Of a stretch of 46,689 bases of DNA, positions 6,801-16,212 are shown piece by piece (position 1 is the stretch's first letter; each line of letters opens with the position of its first letter). The translations under genes were made by a program, and so were the position numbers. The DNA comes from a virus. The stretch lies in the IMG/VR virus record IMGVR_UViG_3300042335_000264, positions 1 through 46,689 of that record, one strand, 5' to 3'. The notes beneath the pieces were generated by a model that was not told the DNA's origin, did no database searches, and saw nothing but the letters and a program-made list of their open reading frames with translations.

Positions 6801-8353
6801 TAGAATTGTGGGATTTCTTCAATCAACACTGTACGAGACAGGTCCTCAATGAATACATCACAACGATCCTTCATCCAGATTTCGTATCCTGGGAATTTGT
6901 TCGCAGAGCTCATACCCTGAGACTTAGCAAAGCCTAAGTGGTGGCGAGTTCCATCGATATATCCCCAAGTCATAGAAGGAGCACCCTTCATACGCACCTC
7001 ACGGATGTTATTAACCATAGAGCCATCAGACATAGGACTTACGTCAAACACCATGAATACAGGAGTTGACTTCTTGTTCTGTCCAAACTCTAGGTTAGAT
7101 TGAGGAAGGTCAAGTTCCTTCAGGTGAATCAGTTCAACACGACCAGTCTCACGAGTTACCATTGCATCGAATGCAAAGTTGTAAGTGATGTGTTGTCCTT
7201 CTCCCTGCATGTAACGGTTTCCGCTATCAGCCATGAAGGTAAGACCGCTATTCAAAGCGTCTGTCTTCAAAGCTTGTTGGAACACGTCAAAACCTGCTTC
7301 GTTAGTGTACATTTTAACACGACGGTCTTTAACATCCACACGACGATAGAACAGGTCACCAAACACAGAACGAATCAGGTTGGCAGTAAATTCACCACGG
7401 TTGTATTGAACCAGGTTACCGTTGTTACGCATGCGGTGATAAACACCAGCAGATGTACGCTTAAGTTCTTGCTTAGATCCGTTGGTCTTTACAGTACCAG
7501 GACGAGACCAAATCATACGCTTAACTTTCAACTCAAGCATAGACTTACGCATCCAGAACTCAATAAATGGCTCCCACTTAACATCGTTACGAGTTAAGGG
7601 AAGTTGGTTACGACGCTGAGGTGCATATACAAGGATATCCAAAGGACGTCCTGCAGAGTCACGCATCATTTTGTCATCAGCCCACTCAGTGATTTTGTGC
7701 TCAAAACCATATGCAGAACCCAAAGATTCAAACATAGTGATTTGCTCACCCAAACGAGGAAGACCTAACAAATCTTGATCGAACTCACCAATTGCAGCAT
7801 CAACCAACTCAAGCTCGATACCTACTTGTAAGAAGGTAGAACTTACGAAGTCTACAGTTGGGTTGTCTGTAACAAGTGTGAAGCTATAAAGGAATCCCAT
7901 GTTCCAAGGAACGGGGTCCTTAATAACATAGAAGCGAGGACCATACTGACGAGAACCTACAGACACAATAGCGTTCTTAGAGAACTCATTAGTGTCGAGG
8001 ACCAGTTGGAACTCTTGACCATCGATACCAGGCTTGCTCAACTCAAGAGTTGAGTTAGGTACGTCGATGATTTTGGGGAATTTGTAGGGAACAGCTACTT
8101 GCCATTTCCAAGCATCGCTATTATTATCAATGTAATAAGGCGTGCTTTTGTTGATCATGTCGAGAAAGTCATTGCTGTACAGAGAGCTCTGTGTATAGAG
8201 GCTGATGATTTTCTTGTCGTAATCAGCAGGCTCAGTTGAGTGAAAGCTCTCCAGGTGGTTAGCGTCAGTTAGCTTACCTACAGCACGCTTGTCCATAGAA
8301 GCGACACGAGCATACGTGAAGCCAGTTAGACCTGGGATTGTTTGAATTGCCAT
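6800..8353 (-). CDS. Major capsid protein (probable)
   Basis: The protein has 517 residues and follows directly after a scaffold-like gene and before connector genes, the usual place of a capsid gene with an HK97-type fold. It begins MAIQTIPGLTGFTYARVASM. The sequence is an even mix of strand and helix without low-complexity parts or membrane segments, as expected for a shell protein, and it lacks enzyme motifs. The gene is followed by strong RNA hairpins, which would fit a highly expressed message. The fold itself cannot be proven from the sequence by eye. Confidence 0.8.
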   Translation of the reverse strand: MAIQTIPGLTGFTYARVASMDKRAVGKLTDANHLESFHSTEPADYDKKIISLYTQSSLYSNDFLDMINKSTPYYIDNNSDAWKWQVAVPYKFPKIIDVPNSTLELSKPGIDGQEFQLVLDTNEFSKNAIVSVGSRQYGPRFYVIKDPVPWNMGFLYSFTLVTDNPTVDFVSSTFLQVGIELELVDAAIGEFDQDLLGLPRLGEQITMFESLGSAYGFEHKITEWADDKMMRDSAGRPLDILVYAPQRRNQLPLTRNDVKWEPFIEFWMRKSMLELKVKRMIWSRPGTVKTNGSKQELKRTSAGVYHRMRNNGNLVQYNRGEFTANLIRSVFGDLFYRRVDVKDRRVKMYTNEAGFDVFQQALKTDALNSGLTFMADSGNRYMQGEGQHITYNFAFDAMVTRETGRVELIHLKELDLPQSNLEFGQNKKSTPVFMVFDVSPMSDGSMVNNIREVRMKGAPSMTWGYIDGTRHHLGFAKSQGMSSANKFPGYEIWMKDRCDVFIEDLSRTVLIEEIPQF

Positions 8354-8382
8354 TTTGTTATCCTTTTGTGTTTATGAAAAAA

Positions 8383-9672
8383 TTATAAAAACCATGAATT
8401 TTGTTTAGAAGGCTGAGAGCCACCGCTAGTTGTTGACTTAGTTTTAGTCACTTGTCTAGCCACTTCCCCAAACAGCTCGTTTGATTTCTTAGAAACGCCT
8501 GTTCTTTGGATGGTAGATAGTGTAGGATCTTTTTCCAAGATCTTAAGTAGCAATGCAACCTTCACTTTAGTTGCATGGTTTTCAGGTCTTTTCAACTCTA
8601 AGATGGTACGATCAAAATCTGTGAGAGTTTCTCCTGATGCTGTTTTATACTTATCTACCAGCAGGAAGTCTTGTAGTTCGTTTGCCAACTTAGGGTTGAT
8701 GGGTATTCCGTCAAACTCCTTAGATTTCAGTTTATCCTGAAGGACTTGCTGAACGTTATTAATATACTGATTCTTGACAGCTTGTTTCTGTTGTAGCTCC
8801 ATTTCAGCCTTCTGCTCCATTTGGGCAAGCTTTTGGGCTTCCTTCTTAACCAACACCTTGTGGTGTTTTGTTGCTACACTTTCCAGATCACCGTAGTTTT
8901 TGAGTCTTTCAACTTCTGTATTGATGTCTTCAGGCTCAAACCCTTGATCAGCTAGAGCTTGCTTAATGACTGACACTTGATTGTTCTCTTGTGACAAGTC
9001 CATATCAGCGAAGCTTACAACATTGTTATATGTACCAAAGTATTCCTTTGGATTAACACCTTTTACGAATATAGCATCGAACGCTTGTTGATAGTCTTCA
9101 CCAAACTGACCAATGAAGCTCTGTACCATTTCAACAGCTCCTTTCTTCTTCTCACTTTGGAAGCGTTCAAGGAACTCTTCAGGAGTGGAGATGTTAATCT
9201 CTTCTTCATCCTCATCCTGTGAAAAGACACCTAGTTTGAAGAGGTCACGAGACAGAGCTGTGAATTGACTCACTTGCTCATCTACTTCTGTATTTTCATC
9301 AGCGTTAGCTTCTTCTGTTGTAACAGGTTTAGCTTCTGCAGCAGGTTTCTTCTTAACTGGTTGAGGATCAGCTTCTTCTGCATCACCCTCATCCCCAGCG
9401 TTATCTCCTAGGAAGCTAGAAATCAGGTCTTGACCTGAAAGGTCTTTACCATCTTCTTTAGGGACAATCTCTTTACCCTTTGGAACATCTGATGTTTTTG
9501 GAGCTTCAGGGGGTGTAGCCTCTTTTACAATTTCCTGAAGTTGATCAGGACTGCTTGTAGAGGTTTCAGGAGCTAAAAGGTCATTCAGAAGCTCCGTACC
9601 ACCAGGTCCCATCTCCATAGTGTTCTCAATACTAAAGTTGCCAAATGATGGCGTCTCAAGGTTCTCAGCCAT
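8383..9672 (-). CDS. Scaffold-like / prohead core protein
   Basis: The protein has 429 residues. The N-terminal ~150 residues are acidic and rich in Pro, Glu, Ala and Ser (low complexity). The C-terminal half has a long Gln/Lys/Glu coiled coil (KKEAQKLAQMEQKAEMELQQ). It ends GGSQPSKQNSWFL, a basic tail of the sort that binds capsid protein. Acidic plus coiled-coil composition directly before the capsid gene is typical of scaffolds. It is the first gene after the promoter at 9704-9734. Confidence 0.75.
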   Translation of the reverse strand: MAENLETPSFGNFSIENTMEMGPGGTELLNDLLAPETSTSSPDQLQEIVKEATPPEAPKTSDVPKGKEIVPKEDGKDLSGQDLISSFLGDNAGDEGDAEEADPQPVKKKPAAEAKPVTTEEANADENTEVDEQVSQFTALSRDLFKLGVFSQDEDEEEINISTPEEFLERFQSEKKKGAVEMVQSFIGQFGEDYQQAFDAIFVKGVNPKEYFGTYNNVVSFADMDLSQENNQVSVIKQALADQGFEPEDINTEVERLKNYGDLESVATKHHKVLVKKEAQKLAQMEQKAEMELQQKQAVKNQYINNVQQVLQDKLKSKEFDGIPINPKLANELQDFLLVDKYKTASGETLTDFDRTILELKRPENHATKVKVALLLKILEKDPTLSTIQRTGVSKKSNELFGEVARQVTKTKSTTSGGSQPSKQNSWFL

Positions 9673-9703
9673 ATGTAGTTGTTTTTGATTGGTTTATGTA
9701 ATG

Positions 9704-9734
9704 TAAAAGTATATAAAGGTTATTGAATAACAAA
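9704..9734 (-). promoter_or_regulatory. Candidate promoter for scaffold and capsid genes
   Basis: On the minus strand TTTG (9731-9734) is followed by 19 bases and TACTTTTA (9704-9711). This is one base shorter than the other promoters of this window but fits TAnnTTTR. The scaffold start codon is about 30 bases downstream. The gap between 9673 and 9801 otherwise holds only a weak CTATAT/ATATAG hairpin. Confidence 0.45.
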
Positions 9735-9801
9735 GAGTTATGCCTCTATATCAGCCATTTTTGCAGATAATATAGCATTAATGTAATTCACTCTAACTAA
9801 A

Positions 9802-10071
9802 TCACTTTAATTCCACCCACCTAAAACCCATCTTCCATAGAAATCTAGCTGTTTTGGAAGACTCTTTATTCACCTTGGTCTCTGACCAATCAGGGTGTTT
9901 TAAATGGAAATGCTCATGGAGGGCAGTGAGTAAATACCTATATCCAGTGAGTCTTACATCTAATTCTATTTTGTTTTCATCATCCCAAGCAAGTCCATGG
10001 GCTTTTTCTCTACCTAATTTACGATGTTCTACCTTGTGTGGGTTCTTTATTTCCATATTGACTTGCTTCAA
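9802..10071 (-). CDS. Small HExxH zinc-peptidase-like protein
   Basis: The protein has up to 89 residues. It has the short core ALHEHFHLKHPDWSE, that is HExxH followed by an acidic residue 8 positions further, as in very small metallopeptidase-like proteins that occur in many phages of Bacteroidota. The rest is one helix plus a C-terminal WKMGFRWVE. Two starts are possible (10071 or the internal MEIKNPHK at 10056). Both overlap the preceding gene. A prohead protease role is conceivable from the place between portal and scaffold, but the protein is far smaller than known prohead proteases, so I leave the substrate open. Confidence 0.7.
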   Translation of the reverse strand: MKQVNMEIKNPHKVEHRKLGREKAHGLAWDDENKIELDVRLTGYRYLLTALHEHFHLKHPDWSETKVNKESSKTARFLWKMGFRWVELK

Positions 10072-10267
10072 ATATTTCTTTAAGTGCTTGATAAGTAATG
10101 AGTAATGACATCCTTTTTATCTTTTCCACCATCTCAGCCTCATCCTCAGACAGCAAGACAGTGTCCATGTCCTCAATCACACCCATAGCCTGTATGCAGG
10201 CTGTGATGTCTTCATGAGGGGTGGGGTCAAACTCTAGGGTGTCATCCAATATCTCGTTGATATCCAT
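10019..10267 (-). CDS. Small acidic hypothetical protein downstream of portal
   Basis: The protein has 82 residues and is acidic in the first two thirds (MDINEILDDTLEFDPTPHED), with a helical C-terminus. It shares one base with the end of the portal gene and overlaps the next gene by up to 53 bases, so it is part of the packed structural operon. No motif recognised. Confidence 0.65.
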   Translation of the reverse strand: MDINEILDDTLEFDPTPHEDITACIQAMGVIEDMDTVLLSEDEAEMVEKIKRMSLLITYQALKEIFEASQYGNKEPTQGRTS

Positions 10268-12861
10268 TATTCTTTCTTAGGTTTCTTTGCTCTTCCCTTT
10301 GCGTTTTCTTTAGCTATGGCCAGGTCATTTTTCTGATTCTCTCTAGCCACTTGTAGTTTTTCTCTTTCTATAGTTAACTTATCTGCAGCTAGTCTATTTT
10401 TAGTATTAATCTCAGCCATTTTAACATCAAACTCTTTTGTGGCTTTTGATTGTTCATTAGCTAACTTACTGATTTCCAATACGTCAGGAACACCACTTTC
10501 ATCTACGTCTGTAAGTCCCATACCCATAGATTTAGCCTCAGCATTTATCAAAGCAATCTCTTTCTTATTGATACGGTCTAGTTCATTCTGATAATTCTCG
10601 TTAGCTATCTCTTGCTCTTTTTGTAATTGAGCTTGTTGAATCTGGGCTTGTGCAATCTGACCCTGTTGTTCCACCTGCTGCTGTTGAATTTGCAGCTGTT
10701 GCTCTTGCATAGCCTGTTGTCTGTCACGGAGCTCCTTAAACACTTTCTTCATTTGTCTCATGGACTTAGTGCTATACAGCTCAATCACATCATACAGAGA
10801 TCCACCGTTCTGCATCAAAGGCTGGGCCAACTGACGAAGCTCATTGAACATCTGTGTATCTTCAGGACGATTTGTCAAGAATACCTTCAGGTCACGGAAC
10901 TTTAAGTCAGTTCCATTAACAGATACAAAAGCTGATTCACCCTCGCTAGTGATATAGCTAAGGGTGGACTGGGGCTTCTTGCTTTCTACATACAGGGCAG
11001 CATCAATAATGGCTTGATAGAGCTGACCCATTATATATTCATGAGCTACAAACCAAGGTTCTGTTTGAGCATAAGATTGTTGAATAGCTGTTTGTGTACC
11101 TGTTGCAGATTCACTTGCTGTTACAGATCCTAAACGTTGTCTACTCATACCTACAAGCTCCCAACATTCATTCTTTAGCTGTTGCGCTAAGGTGTAACGA
11201 GACTGGATCTCCTGAGTTCTGGTGAGGTCAATGTCCCTAAACTGATTGAATGAGCTGGGGCTCTTTAGGTTTTCAGGACTGTCATCAATAAACACAACAC
11301 CACGGTTGCGAGCTTCCATTTCCCAGATGTCTAATGCATCCTGAGCATCACCATCCTTAGGAACAGGAACGTGTCTGATGGATGTCAAATACACCTTACC
11401 CACTTCCTTCTCAAGAAGTTTGTAAAGCTGGTTCATACATACATTGTACAGCACCTGGAAGGGTTTCATCAAATCTACCAGAGATTTAGCCTCTGTATTC
11501 TTCACTTCGTAAGTAATACCAATAATAGGGCAATAATTAAGAAGCTTGAATGGTTTAACATGGTAGATGTCTGGACCAATCTTTGTACCCTGATACCATT
11601 GATTAATCCATCCCCACTCTAAACTCTGTTGTGTAGGAATGGTTCCAGACTTATAGTTCTCATCTACTAATATTGATTGCTCATTACCTATTTCATCTAA
11701 ATAGATTAATTTACCAATCTTCTTCTTACTCAGCCAATAACAACGAACAACAACATACTTATATCCAAAGGAGCTCACATTAGATGTAAGTCCTAAGAAG
11801 TCTTTTAAACCATCACTATTCTCCTTCATTTCTGATTCAATAATCATACGTGTCTGGAGGACAAGAGGGTCAAATGTATCATACATTACAGAGTCTATAC
11901 CAGGAATAGCGTTAGGATTACCTAGATTGGACTCACGTACATTAATTAATCCATAGTCTTGAAGAGATGAACGAAGGTGATCAATCTCTTCTTTGGTGAG
12001 GTCAGGGATGCTTTCAATGATTTCTGAAAGCTCCATAACTTGTACTGTACCAGCGGCATAAGCCCCCTGAGCTCTACCTGTAGGATCAGAGATATACTTT
12101 CTATCAGGAGTTGTAAGAAACCAAGTGTTCTTAGGGTTAGCCACCTCAACGTTAAATCCAAGTTTTGAGTTGTCTTCATATATATGATAGAATTCTCTTC
12201 CAGAAATTAGCATATCACGAAATGCATCTTCTGATTTCTCCTTCAGATTGAATTCAGCCTTTTGACATGTAAGAACGTGATTAGCCCACTTCTCAGCTAC
12301 AGATGTATAGCTGTCAAGAACATCTTTAACATCTTCAAAACTCATCTCTTCAACTTCCTCTTCAGAGAGCTCTTCTCCTTTTAGAGAAGCCTTCATCAAA
12401 ATCTGTTCTCTTGCTTTACCAATAATGTATTGTTGAAGAAGTTCTGTTTTAAATTGTAACTCTTCAGACTTACTATCATCATCAAATGCTTTCACCCTGA
12501 ATGTATCAGGACGCTTGCTTATTTCACCCACTAATTCGTTGACAGGTGTGGTGATGATGGAATACATCTTTACATATGCAGGAAGTTGTAAGTCAGCTGT
12601 AAGCACGTCTGTAAATGAACGCACTTGTGGCTCCTGATAGAAATCTTCCATCCTTAGGATACCTTTCATTAAGTCGTAGTTCTTTACAAACGTGTCACGG
12701 TTCTTTACAAACTCAGCATAAGCCTTGTTTGCAAAGTAGTCCATGGTGTTTTTGATCCAGCTCTCGTCTTGCTTCTCTTTATCAGTTTTGAACTGGTCAG
12801 GGAAGATATTAAGATAGGCATACCTAATGGTAGCATCTTTGGTATATCTAATAATAGCCAT
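10267..12861 (-). CDS. Portal protein
   Basis: The protein has 864 residues, directly downstream of the large terminase gene. Portals form the dodecameric DNA channel at one capsid vertex. The central part contains the region VGMSRQRLGSVTASESATGT followed by TQTAIQQSYAQTEPWF, typical of portal proteins of this group. The C-terminal 150 residues are a long Gln-rich coiled coil (QAMQEQQLQIQQQQVEQQGQ) ending in a Lys-rich tail, which probably forms the internal barrel. The length is at the upper end for portals and matches the oversized portals of crAss-like phages. Confidence 0.85.
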   Translation of the reverse strand: MAIIRYTKDATIRYAYLNIFPDQFKTDKEKQDESWIKNTMDYFANKAYAEFVKNRDTFVKNYDLMKGILRMEDFYQEPQVRSFTDVLTADLQLPAYVKMYSIITTPVNELVGEISKRPDTFRVKAFDDDSKSEELQFKTELLQQYIIGKAREQILMKASLKGEELSEEEVEEMSFEDVKDVLDSYTSVAEKWANHVLTCQKAEFNLKEKSEDAFRDMLISGREFYHIYEDNSKLGFNVEVANPKNTWFLTTPDRKYISDPTGRAQGAYAAGTVQVMELSEIIESIPDLTKEEIDHLRSSLQDYGLINVRESNLGNPNAIPGIDSVMYDTFDPLVLQTRMIIESEMKENSDGLKDFLGLTSNVSSFGYKYVVVRCYWLSKKKIGKLIYLDEIGNEQSILVDENYKSGTIPTQQSLEWGWINQWYQGTKIGPDIYHVKPFKLLNYCPIIGITYEVKNTEAKSLVDLMKPFQVLYNVCMNQLYKLLEKEVGKVYLTSIRHVPVPKDGDAQDALDIWEMEARNRGVVFIDDSPENLKSPSSFNQFRDIDLTRTQEIQSRYTLAQQLKNECWELVGMSRQRLGSVTASESATGTQTAIQQSYAQTEPWFVAHEYIMGQLYQAIIDAALYVESKKPQSTLSYITSEGESAFVSVNGTDLKFRDLKVFLTNRPEDTQMFNELRQLAQPLMQNGGSLYDVIELYSTKSMRQMKKVFKELRDRQQAMQEQQLQIQQQQVEQQGQIAQAQIQQAQLQKEQEIANENYQNELDRINKKEIALINAEAKSMGMGLTDVDESGVPDVLEISKLANEQSKATKEFDVKMAEINTKNRLAADKLTIEREKLQVARENQKNDLAIAKENAKGRAKKPKKE

Positions 12862-14885
12862 TATATAAACAATTTACTTTTTTTCCTTGGGAATAGTCCT
12901 CTTGATTCTGTGAATAGCTGGTTTTTCTTATTTGGTCTAAAGAACGCTTTCATTCTTTCATCTCCTGATCCCCCCACCTTTCCAAGTATGGGATCCATTT
13001 TAAGAGCTTGTGCAATAGCTAGTTCTGCAGCTACAATACGGTCAAAGTTACCCTGGTCATTATACTGAATTATCTCTTCTAGTAGAACAGGATCAAATAT
13101 CTTTGACACGCCTAACACCTCTTTAATAATGTCACCATCTTCGTTCTTCTCTTGATACACAATAGCCTCCATATACTTCTTGAGACAGTTGTGCAGATAG
13201 TCTCTTATCTTATCTGCTGAGCGGTGCACCCCATACTCACGTTTGACGGTGGTACCAGGCACCACTTCTTTCAACCATTCAGGTTGTTTCTCAAGGTAGT
13301 GTGCATCTCCTTTAGCTTTCATATATTCAATAAAGGAGATGTCATCATTTTCACAAAGTGTACGTGCATTGTAATACTTAATAAGAAGTCGAGCTTGTTC
13401 TTCCCAGGTTTCCTTCTTATCAGGTCGAGCACAATACGAAGCTACGAACATATCTTGGTATTTCTCACCAGTTATGTCGTGCATTCTTTTATAAACGTAC
13501 ACAGACCCTAATGATGTAGAATAAGCAGCTTGTCCTTGTCTATAAGGGTCAACCCCTGCTACATAGAGTCCGTATGGTGGGTTTTCTAAAGGAAACTCAT
13601 ATATCACTACAGGAGCATCCTTCAAATCACTGTTTTTAAGAGGGAAGTTGGTGATGGGTTGTTTATCTGTAAACTCATGACTAAGTTTCTCTCCATCATG
13701 AAACAGTATAACAGGTGTACCTGTGCGTTCTTGACCAATGAGTCTAGCTTTTTGACGTTTAGCTGCCTCAATATCAAATATGTTTGTGTCCTCATTTAGG
13801 AAGATGTCATCCACCTCAAGTGGGTAGTACATCTTCTCTTTTAGATAGGCCACCCTATCTCCAGCCTTCTTAAGGCGTTCTAGATTACCCTCTGTGATTT
13901 CTTTAGCCTTATCCTCATTACTCACCAGCATCCTTACATTATGTAGGTCGCTGTCTTTGGGCTGATCTAGAAATGCTCCAAGTGTACTTTCTTCCTTAGC
14001 CTCCATTCGATATTTATACGAAATAAACAGGCCATGAATACGTTTCTCATCCTTTTCATTGTTGTATGTAAGGAAGTTAAAGTTGTCTACATCAAACATC
14101 AGACTCTTGGCATCCATGAATCGCTTCATATCACCACCAGTACCTGTAAGAATTGGAGAGCACCCCCATCCATAAGGGGTGGTAAAACCTGGCACAGCTG
14201 CCTGAAAACCACGAAGAAAGTTACCCTTTCCAATCTCATCTATAATTAGTTTACGTGGTTTAGTACCAGCAATAGCTTCCTCGTTATTTCCCTCATCTAG
14301 GTTACGGATGAGTATCTGGGAGAACGGTATACGCTCTCCTGATTTGGTCTTAATACCTAGGGTGACTTGGTTTTTCCAGTTATCCTCAACCCTTTGCCAT
14401 CTCCATGCTTCAGGCAAAAAGTTAAGGCCCTTGTCCAGCTTATCTGTGATCAGCTTTATATCGGGGGCATTCAACCCAGCGATCACATTCTGGGAATTCT
14501 CATCAAATGTAGCGCCCCACCCTATGTAAGAAGCCTCTAGTACAGACTTAGCAAAACGTCGAATTCCTAGTATCACTAGTCCTTTCTTATCTTGCTGAGC
14601 CCTTTCTATTTCGTTTGTCACAATCCACTCATTATCACGAAGGAGTGGGTTGGCATATTTCTGTGATATTCTTCCGCGGTCATCAATAACATCCACCTCA
14701 GTGTGCCAGATGTTAAGGTGCCAATACAGAAAGGGGTTGATAAACACCCCATTCATCATAGCACCGTTCAAGCATATATCTCTATGGAAATCAAAGAAGG
14801 GTTTGTATTCAACTGAGTCACGGTCAGGAATACGCCCCTGGTTTAAATACCAGTCTTTGTAGTCTATGCTTTTAATTTCGTTCAT
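12861..14885 (-). CDS. terL: Terminase large subunit (packaging ATPase and nuclease)
   Basis: The protein has 674 residues. The ATPase half shows a deviant Walker A LGIRRFAKS (residues 106-114; Ala stands where Gly is usual before the Lys), Walker B KLIIDE (212-217) and a coupling region GCSPILTGTGG (241-251). The nuclease half begins with YVAGVDPYRQG (Asp446) and continues with CENDDIS (511-517) and an Asp in FDRIVAAE. The product drives DNA into proheads and cuts the concatemer. It shares one base with both neighbours, the probable small subunit upstream and the portal downstream. Confidence 0.92.
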   Translation of the reverse strand: MNEIKSIDYKDWYLNQGRIPDRDSVEYKPFFDFHRDICLNGAMMNGVFINPFLYWHLNIWHTEVDVIDDRGRISQKYANPLLRDNEWIVTNEIERAQQDKKGLVILGIRRFAKSVLEASYIGWGATFDENSQNVIAGLNAPDIKLITDKLDKGLNFLPEAWRWQRVEDNWKNQVTLGIKTKSGERIPFSQILIRNLDEGNNEEAIAGTKPRKLIIDEIGKGNFLRGFQAAVPGFTTPYGWGCSPILTGTGGDMKRFMDAKSLMFDVDNFNFLTYNNEKDEKRIHGLFISYKYRMEAKEESTLGAFLDQPKDSDLHNVRMLVSNEDKAKEITEGNLERLKKAGDRVAYLKEKMYYPLEVDDIFLNEDTNIFDIEAAKRQKARLIGQERTGTPVILFHDGEKLSHEFTDKQPITNFPLKNSDLKDAPVVIYEFPLENPPYGLYVAGVDPYRQGQAAYSTSLGSVYVYKRMHDITGEKYQDMFVASYCARPDKKETWEEQARLLIKYYNARTLCENDDISFIEYMKAKGDAHYLEKQPEWLKEVVPGTTVKREYGVHRSADKIRDYLHNCLKKYMEAIVYQEKNEDGDIIKEVLGVSKIFDPVLLEEIIQYNDQGNFDRIVAAELAIAQALKMDPILGKVGGSGDERMKAFFRPNKKNQLFTESRGLFPRKKSKLFI

Positions 14886-15220
14886 TATCTTCTGCTCCTG
14901 AGGAAGTCTTCAGCCATTGAGCTCAACTCTCCATTACCTCTCACCTCCACCTTAGCTTCTTCTTTCTCACGCAGTTTTTCCACAACCTCCAGAAGAGCCA
15001 AATAATTCTTCATTGTTTCTTGGATGAACTTGCCCTGTGCTTCAATACTTGCTATCACCATGGGTATCATTCCTCCTTTAGAGGTTGGTTTCCATTCTAC
15101 ACGGTCTTTTAGTTCGTGCAAAGGATTAGCATCCACATATGCCTTCCAGCTTTGGAGCTGTTGTTCAGCCCAGTCTAGTTCAGCATTTATATATGTAGTT
15201 TTTTTAATAGTCTTCGCCAT
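14885..15220 (-). CDS. Probable terminase small subunit
   Basis: The protein has 111 residues and is mostly helical, with WAEQQLQSWKAYVDANPL early and a charged helix (LLEVVEKLREKEEAKVEV) late. It sits directly before the large terminase gene with a 1-base overlap, the usual place of the small subunit, which recognises viral DNA and regulates the large subunit. I see no clear helix-turn-helix, so the name rests on position and size. Confidence 0.5.
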   Translation of the reverse strand: MAKTIKKTTYINAELDWAEQQLQSWKAYVDANPLHELKDRVEWKPTSKGGMIPMVIASIEAQGKFIQETMKNYLALLEVVEKLREKEEAKVEVRGNGELSSMAEDFLRSRR

Positions 15221-15488
15221 TATCTTCTTCTTTTAAAATGTCCTCCAGATTCATGCCATCCTTTATAATCTGGTCAAGCTCATTGTCATCTGTATGAGGA
15301 ACATCTAGTTCTAATTGAGACTTATACTTTTCTAAAGCAAACAATATCTCTTTATCCGTCAGTCCCCACATATCTCCATATTCATCAAGAGCTGTAGCTA
15401 TATGTCTTCCCATATTATAATTAGGGAAGTTTGTATGTAGCTGTTGAAGAAGTGTGAGTATCTGACTATAATAACTTGCCTTTCTCAT
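15204..15488 (-). CDS. Hypothetical protein, helical and acidic
   Basis: The protein has 94 residues and starts MRKASYYSQILTLLQQLHTN. The middle contains MGRHIATALDEYGDMWGLTD and the C-terminus is acidic. It overlaps the probable small terminase gene by 17 bases. The layout resembles small regulatory proteins of packaging operons. Function unknown. Confidence 0.65.
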   Translation of the reverse strand: MRKASYYSQILTLLQQLHTNFPNYNMGRHIATALDEYGDMWGLTDKEILFALEKYKSQLELDVPHTDDNELDQIIKDGMNLEDILKEEDNGEDY

Positions 15489-15492
15489 TAGC

Positions 15493-15675
15493 TTATTTTA
15501 CTATCAAGCCAGCGCTTGCAGCAGATAGCTTATCTAATCCTGGTGAAACAACACTCTTAATTAGTTTAGCTATCTCTTCATTAGCTAGCGTTTTTACGTC
15601 TTCTGAAATACCTGGTGTGGCTACTAGGGCTCCTAGCTTTTCAATAACCACCCATGCTTCTACTACTGGGTTCAT
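15493..15675 (-). CDS. Small hypothetical protein
   Basis: The protein has 60 residues (MNPVVEAWVVIEKLGALVAT at the start), amphipathic and without a clear membrane segment. It overlaps the upstream gene by 4 bases and is followed after 4 bases by the next start, so it is part of the operon. No motif recognised. Confidence 0.6.
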   Translation of the reverse strand: MNPVVEAWVVIEKLGALVATPGISEDVKTLANEEIAKLIKSVVSPGLDKLSAASAGLIVK

Positions 15676-15929
15676 ATTAGTTGGTTTAAGTCTTCTTCAT
15701 CAAGTTTTTTAGAGGGATCAATATCTACATCCACATCAAAATCGTTTTCTTCTTTATCTCCCTTGGTATAATAGTCTTCCTTAACAGCAATTCCTATGTT
15801 ATCTTGTAACTCGTCAGGAACACCTATAATATCCACAAAATCAGCGCCTTTGTTCCAGGCATCTGTCAGCACCTCAATGAATATCTTCAGAGGTATCTTC
15901 TTGAGGGTTATTTCTTGTCTATTTTCCAT
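15672..15929 (-). CDS. Small acidic hypothetical protein
   Basis: The protein has 85 residues. The N-terminal half is regular (ITLKKIPLKIFIEVLTDAWN) and the C-terminal half is very acidic (NDFDVDVDIDPSKKLDEEDL). It overlaps its upstream neighbour by 11 bases. No function can be given. The acidic tail may bind a basic partner. Confidence 0.65.
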   Translation of the reverse strand: MENRQEITLKKIPLKIFIEVLTDAWNKGADFVDIIGVPDELQDNIGIAVKEDYYTKGDKEENDFDVDVDIDPSKKLDEEDLNQLI

Positions 15930-16212
15930 CAGGATTCATTTCATCTTCTTGGTCTGGTGTCATCAAAGCCACCCACTTTTCTAACGGGCAGGCACAAGAT
16001 AGACACTTGGTCTTGGCAGACAGGGTGCATCCACAATGTGTGCAATGATCGTCTGGTCTGACAGTTTTGTAATTCTTTCTGTTTTTGGAATGATATTCAC
16101 ATCCAGCACAGATGGCCAGTCTTTGCTCACTGGTCTCCTGTATTGTACTCCTCAACTTCTTGGGCGGAATTAGGTTGTTCCTCCAGCCCTCGTAAATTTG
16201 GGAAACTATCAT
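15919..16212 (-). CDS. Zinc-ribbon protein
   Basis: The protein has 97 residues with a double zinc ribbon: CAGC (near residue 35), then CTHCGCTL, then CLSCACPLEKW. The pattern 'CxxCGCxLxxK..CLSCxCPLxKW' is one I associate with small proteins near terminase genes in phages of Bacteroidota. The frame overlaps the IHF-like gene by 86 bases, which is long but supported by the intact Cys pattern. A DNA- or RNA-binding role is likely and the exact role unknown. Confidence 0.75.
   Translation of the reverse strand: MIVSQIYEGWRNNLIPPKKLRSTIQETSEQRLAICAGCEYHSKNRKNYKTVRPDDHCTHCGCTLSAKTKCLSCACPLEKWVALMTPDQEDEMNPDGK

Noticed and set aside
6637-6822. A 61-codon minus-strand frame across the gap after the capsid gene
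   Set aside because: It needs a TTG start inside the capsid gene, and its whole length is explained by three RNA hairpins. The protein has no features of a real gene.
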